Program-made: the position numbers and the translations under genes
Assembly: GCA_041627895.1 (NCBI GenBank)
Contig: JBFKQC010000109.1
Coordinates: 1-8,341 of the forward strand
Length of the DNA stretch: 8,341 nt
Direction of reading: 5' to 3'
DNA from: JBFKQC01 sp041627895
GTDB lineage: Bacteria > Pseudomonadota > Alphaproteobacteria > Rhodobacterales > Rhodobacteraceae
Notes under the pieces: generated by a model
The model's input: the letters and a program-made list of their open reading frames with translations, nothing else
Databases searched by the model: none
Told to the model about the DNA's origin: nothing
Shown here: one piece after another, positions 5,413-8,341 of the stretch
Position numbering within the stretch: position 1 is the stretch's first letter
Layout of the letters: the number at the start of each line of letters is the position of its first letter

Positions 5413-6984
5413 GTGAAGATCGGAACGCCGAAAGAGGTTTTCGACTGCGAGGCGCGGGTGGCGATGACGCCGGACAGCGCGCGCCAGCTGCAGAAGCTCG
5501 GCTATGACTGTGCCATCGAGACCGGGGCCGGTTTCGCAGCGGGTTTCAATGACGCCGCCTACGAGGCCGCCGGGGTCGAGGTGGTCAAGACCGCCGCCGC
5601 GCTGTGGAAGGCCGCCGATGTCGTCGCCAAGGTCCGCCCGCCCACCGAGGCCGAGGTCAAGCGGCTGAAGAAGGGCCAGACGCTGATCTCGTTCTTCTAC
5701 CCCGCGTCGAACGAAAAGCTCATGGAACTGGCCAGGGACAAGGGCGCGAACGTCATCGCGATGGACATGGTGCCGCGGATCAGCCGGGCGCAGAAGATGG
5801 ACGCGCTGTCGTCGATGGCGAACATCGCCGGCTACCGTGCCGTCATCGAGGCCGGCAACAACTTCGGCCGGTTCTTCACGGGCCAGGTGACGGCGGCCGG
5901 CAAGGTCCCCCCCGCCAAGGTGCTGATCGTGGGCGCCGGCGTCGCGGGGCTGGCGGCGATCGGCACCGCGACCTCGCTGGGCGCGATCACCTATGCCTTC
6001 GACGTGCGCCCCGAAGTGGCCGAGCAGATCGAATCGATGGGCGCCGAGTTCGTGTATCTCGACTTCGAAGAGCAGGCGCAGGACGGCGCCGCCACCGGCG
6101 GCTATGCGGCGCCCTCGAGCCCCGAGTTCCGCGAAAAGCAGCTGGAAAAGTTCCGCGAGCTTGCGCCCGAGATGGATATCGTCATCACCACCGCGCTGAT
6201 CCCGAACCGCGACGCGCCGGTGCTTTGGACCCGCGACATGGTCGAGGCGATGAAGCCCGGCAGCGTGATCGTCGATCTTGCCGCCGAGCGCGGCGGCAAT
6301 TGCGAGCTGACCAGGCCCGACGAGAAGATCGTGACGGACAACGGCGTCACCATCGTCGGCTACACCGATTTCCCCAGCCGGATGGCGACGCAGTCCTCGA
6401 CGCTCTACGCCACCAACGTCCGCCACATGATGACCGACCTGACACCGGAAAAGGACGGCACGGTCAATCACGACATGGAAGACGACGTGATCCGCGGCGC
6501 CACGGTGACCTACGCGGGCGAGATCACCTTTCCGCCGCCGCCGCCCAAGGTGCAGGCGATCGCGGCCCGGCCCGCGGAAAAGCCGAAGGAACTGACGGCA
6601 GAGCAAAAGCGCGCACAGGAACTGGCGGTCTTCAAGGCGCAGACCAGAAGCCAGGTGACGATGCTGGCCGCGGGGGGCGCGCTGATGCTGCTGATCGGCG
6701 CCTATGCGCCGGCCTCGTTCATGCAGCATTTCATCGTCTTCGCGCTCGCGTGCTTCGTGGGCTTCCAGGTGATCTGGAACGTCAGCCACGCGCTGCACAC
6801 GCCCCTGATGGCGATCACCAACGCGATCTCGGGCATCATCGTCGTGGGCGCGCTGCTGCAGATCGGCGCGGTGAGCTGGCTCGTGGTGGTGCTCAGCCTG
6901 ATCTCGGTGCTGATCGCCTCGATCAACATCGTCGGCGGTTTCCTGGTCACGCGCCGGATGCTCGCCATGTTCCAGAAATCCTGA
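5413..6984 (+). CDS. pntA: Proton-translocating NAD(P)+ transhydrogenase subunit alpha
   Basis: PntA (523 residues from the GTG) binds NAD(H) and, with PntB, couples hydride transfer from NADH to NADP+ to proton entry across the inner membrane, supplying NADPH. Seen: the alanine dehydrogenase/PNT N-terminal signature KIGTPKEVFDCEARVAMTP (from residue 2), the domain-I loop AQKMDALSSMANIAGYRAV (126-144), the Rossmann NAD motif VGAGVAGLAAIG (173-184) with acidic Asp197 ending the second strand, and DLAAERGGNCELT (288-300). A proline-rich linker (PPPPP, 374-378) leads to four C-terminal membrane helices (about 415-510). Domains I and IIa are fused in one chain as in E. coli, not split as in Rhodospirillum. 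An in-frame ATG at 5338 would add 25 unconserved residues, lacks a ribosome site and overlaps a -10 element; the GTG follows GGGGGAAGA. pntB starts 16 bp downstream. Confidence 0.95.
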   Translation: MKIGTPKEVFDCEARVAMTPDSARQLQKLGYDCAIETGAGFAAGFNDAAYEAAGVEVVKTAAALWKAADVVAKVRPPTEAEVKRLKKGQTLISFFYPASNEKLMELARDKGANVIAMDMVPRISRAQKMDALSSMANIAGYRAVIEAGNNFGRFFTGQVTAAGKVPPAKVLIVGAGVAGLAAIGTATSLGAITYAFDVRPEVAEQIESMGAEFVYLDFEEQAQDGAATGGYAAPSSPEFREKQLEKFRELAPEMDIVITTALIPNRDAPVLWTRDMVEAMKPGSVIVDLAAERGGNCELTRPDEKIVTDNGVTIVGYTDFPSRMATQSSTLYATNVRHMMTDLTPEKDGTVNHDMEDDVIRGATVTYAGEITFPPPPPKVQAIAARPAEKPKELTAEQKRAQELAVFKAQTRSQVTMLAAGGALMLLIGAYAPASFMQHFIVFALACFVGFQVIWNVSHALHTPLMAITNAISGIIVVGALLQIGAVSWLVVVLSLISVLIASINIVGGFLVTRRMLAMFQKS

Positions 6985-7000
6985 CGCGAGGGCGGAAAAC

Positions 7001-8341
7001 ATGTTCAGCCTCGGACTGACCTCTGCCGCCTATATCGCGGCCTCGGTTCTCTTCATCCTGGCCCTGGGCGGGCTTTCGAACCAGGAAAGCGCCAAGCGCG
7101 CGGTCTGGTACGGCATCGTCGGCATGGCCATCGCCATGATCGCCACGATCTTCGGCCCCGGTGTCAGCAACCTCGCCCTAATCCTGGTGGCGATCGCCGT
7201 CGCCGCGGTCATCGGTGTGGTGGTCGCCCAGCGGGTGCAGATGACGGAAATGCCGCAGCTTGTCGCGGCGCTGCATTCATTCGTGGGCCTCGCGGCGGTG
7301 TTCATCGGCCTTAACGCCGACGTGATGCTGTCCACCGTGCAGGAGATGAAGGCCGCCGGCACGGCGCTGGCGGATGCCGACCTGACGGGCTTTGGCGAGC
7401 GGCTCTGGAAGAAGGATACCGTCGAGATCGCGATTCTGAAGGTCGAGGTGTTCCTCGGCATCTTCATCGGCGCGGTGACGTTCACCGGTTCGGTCGTGGC
7501 CTTCGGCAAGCTTGCCGGCAAGATCGACGGCAAGCCGAAGAAGCTGCCGGGCGGGCACGCGCTGAACGCCGGGGCGACGCTGGCGTGCCTGATCCTCGGC
7601 CTGATGTATTTCAGCGGTGCGGGCGTCTGGACGATGATCCTGGTGACGCTGCTCGCGGGCTTCATCGGCTGGCACCTGATCATGGGGATCGGCGGCGCCG
7701 ACATGCCGGTCGTGGTGTCGATGCTGAACTCCTATTCGGGCTGGGCCGCGGCGGCCATCGGCTTCACGCTGGGCAATGACCTCCTGATCGTCACCGGCGC
7801 GCTGGTCGGCTCGTCGGGGGCGATCCTCAGCTACATCATGTGCCGCGCGATGAACCGCCGGTTCGTCAGCGTGATCCTCGGCGGCTTCGGCGGCACCGGG
7901 GGCCCCGCGCTGGAGGTCTCGGGCGAGATGATCGCCATCGACGCCGACGGCGTCGCCGCGTCGCTGAACGAGGCGGACTCGGTGATCATCGTGCCGGGCT
8001 ACGGCATGGCGGTGGCGCAGGCGCAGCAATCGGTCAGCGAACTGGTGCGCAAGCTGCGCGGACAGGGCAAGGAGGTGCGTTTCGGCATCCACCCGGTCGC
8101 CGGGCGCCTTCCGGGGCACATGAACGTGCTGCTGGCCGAAGCGAAAGTGCCCTACGATATCGTGCTGGAGATGGACGAGATCAACGACGACTTCCCCTCG
8201 ACCGACGTCGCCATCGTGATCGGCTCGAACGACATCGTGAACCCGGCAGCGCAGGACGACCCCAACAGCCCCATCGCCGGGATGCCGGTGCTGGAGGTCT
8301 GGAAGGCGAAACAGGTCTTCGTCTCCAAGCGCGGCCAGGGC
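7001..8341 (+). CDS. pntB: Proton-translocating NAD(P)+ transhydrogenase subunit beta (3' end outside window)
   Basis: 447 residues are visible with no stop; by comparison with E. coli PntB about 33 C-terminal residues lie beyond the window edge. The subunit carries most of the proton channel (domain IIb, many membrane helices, residues 1 to about 290) and the NADP(H)-binding domain III. Seen: LHSFVGLAAVFIGLN with His92, equivalent to the proton-path beta-His91 of E. coli; MLNSYSGWAAAAIGF (241-255); the helix-to-domain-III link FGGTGGPALE; the NADP-binding PGYGMAVAQAQ (332-342); FGIHPVAGRLPGHMNVLLAE (361-380); MDEINDDF; and SNDIVNPAAQDDPNSPIAGM (409-428). The ATG has GAGGG at 6988-6992, eight bases upstream. 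It lies 16 bp after pntA, so the two are surely one operon. Confidence 0.95.
   Translation, partial: MFSLGLTSAAYIAASVLFILALGGLSNQESAKRAVWYGIVGMAIAMIATIFGPGVSNLALILVAIAVAAVIGVVVAQRVQMTEMPQLVAALHSFVGLAAVFIGLNADVMLSTVQEMKAAGTALADADLTGFGERLWKKDTVEIAILKVEVFLGIFIGAVTFTGSVVAFGKLAGKIDGKPKKLPGGHALNAGATLACLILGLMYFSGAGVWTMILVTLLAGFIGWHLIMGIGGADMPVVVSMLNSYSGWAAAAIGFTLGNDLLIVTGALVGSSGAILSYIMCRAMNRRFVSVILGGFGGTGGPALEVSGEMIAIDADGVAASLNEADSVIIVPGYGMAVAQAQQSVSELVRKLRGQGKEVRFGIHPVAGRLPGHMNVLLAEAKVPYDIVLEMDEINDDFPSTDVAIVIGSNDIVNPAAQDDPNSPIAGMPVLEVWKAKQVFVSKRGQG

Noticed and set aside
5350..7002. 550-residue open frame on the minus strand covering pntA
   Set aside because: It is the mirror of a GC-rich gene with strong third-position bias; its protein is rich in Arg, His, Gly and Asp, shows no family motif, and pntA on the other strand is unmistakable.
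1..8341. A previously undescribed multi-gene system
   Set aside because: All eight genes belong to known metabolic or redox families in at least three transcription units. No toxin, nuclease, effector, reverse transcriptase, CRISPR-like repeat or mobile-element end was seen, so no such system is claimed.

Overview
The window is GC-rich (about two thirds G+C by eye) and almost fully coding, with eight protein genes and no RNA genes, mobile elements or CRISPR. Long shadow frames on the opposite strands, strong third-position G/C bias and the style of the proteins (PntA with fused domains, a tryptophan-type kynureninase, a C26 amidase) suggest an alphaproteobacterium, most likely of the Rhodobacteraceae. 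That placement is inference from recalled family similarity; no 16S gene or other direct marker is present.

Left part (1-3434): a cytochrome P450 on the minus strand is transcribed divergently from a plus-strand run. The run consists of a class-I glutamine-amidotransferase-like hydrolase (PuuD/peptidase C26 type), a HemG-like flavodoxin (candidate protoporphyrinogen IX dehydrogenase) and a small secreted monohaem cytochrome c. The first two may be co-transcribed across a 75 bp gap. The cytochrome c has its own plausible sigma-70 promoter in a 209 bp gap that includes an unusually AT-rich block.

Middle (3447-4640): a minus-strand kynureninase (tryptophan/kynurenine catabolism) converges on the cytochrome c gene with only 12 bp between the stop codons. 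It has no visible kynurenine-pathway partner in the window.

Right part (4828-8341): a small membrane methyltransferase of the isoprenylcysteine carboxyl methyltransferase (ICMT) type precedes pntA and pntB. These encode the proton-translocating NAD(P)+ transhydrogenase, and pntB is cut by the window edge. pntA probably starts at a GTG (5413), behind a leader that can fold in two mutually exclusive ways, one of which would cover the ribosome binding site. This leader is the most interesting non-coding signal seen.

Overall this looks like ordinary chromosomal metabolic and redox territory (haem protein, haem synthesis, cytochrome, NADPH supply) rather than a defence, mobile or otherwise novel system. 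The redox theme is suggestive, but the genes lie in at least three transcription units and no shared pathway can be shown from the sequence.
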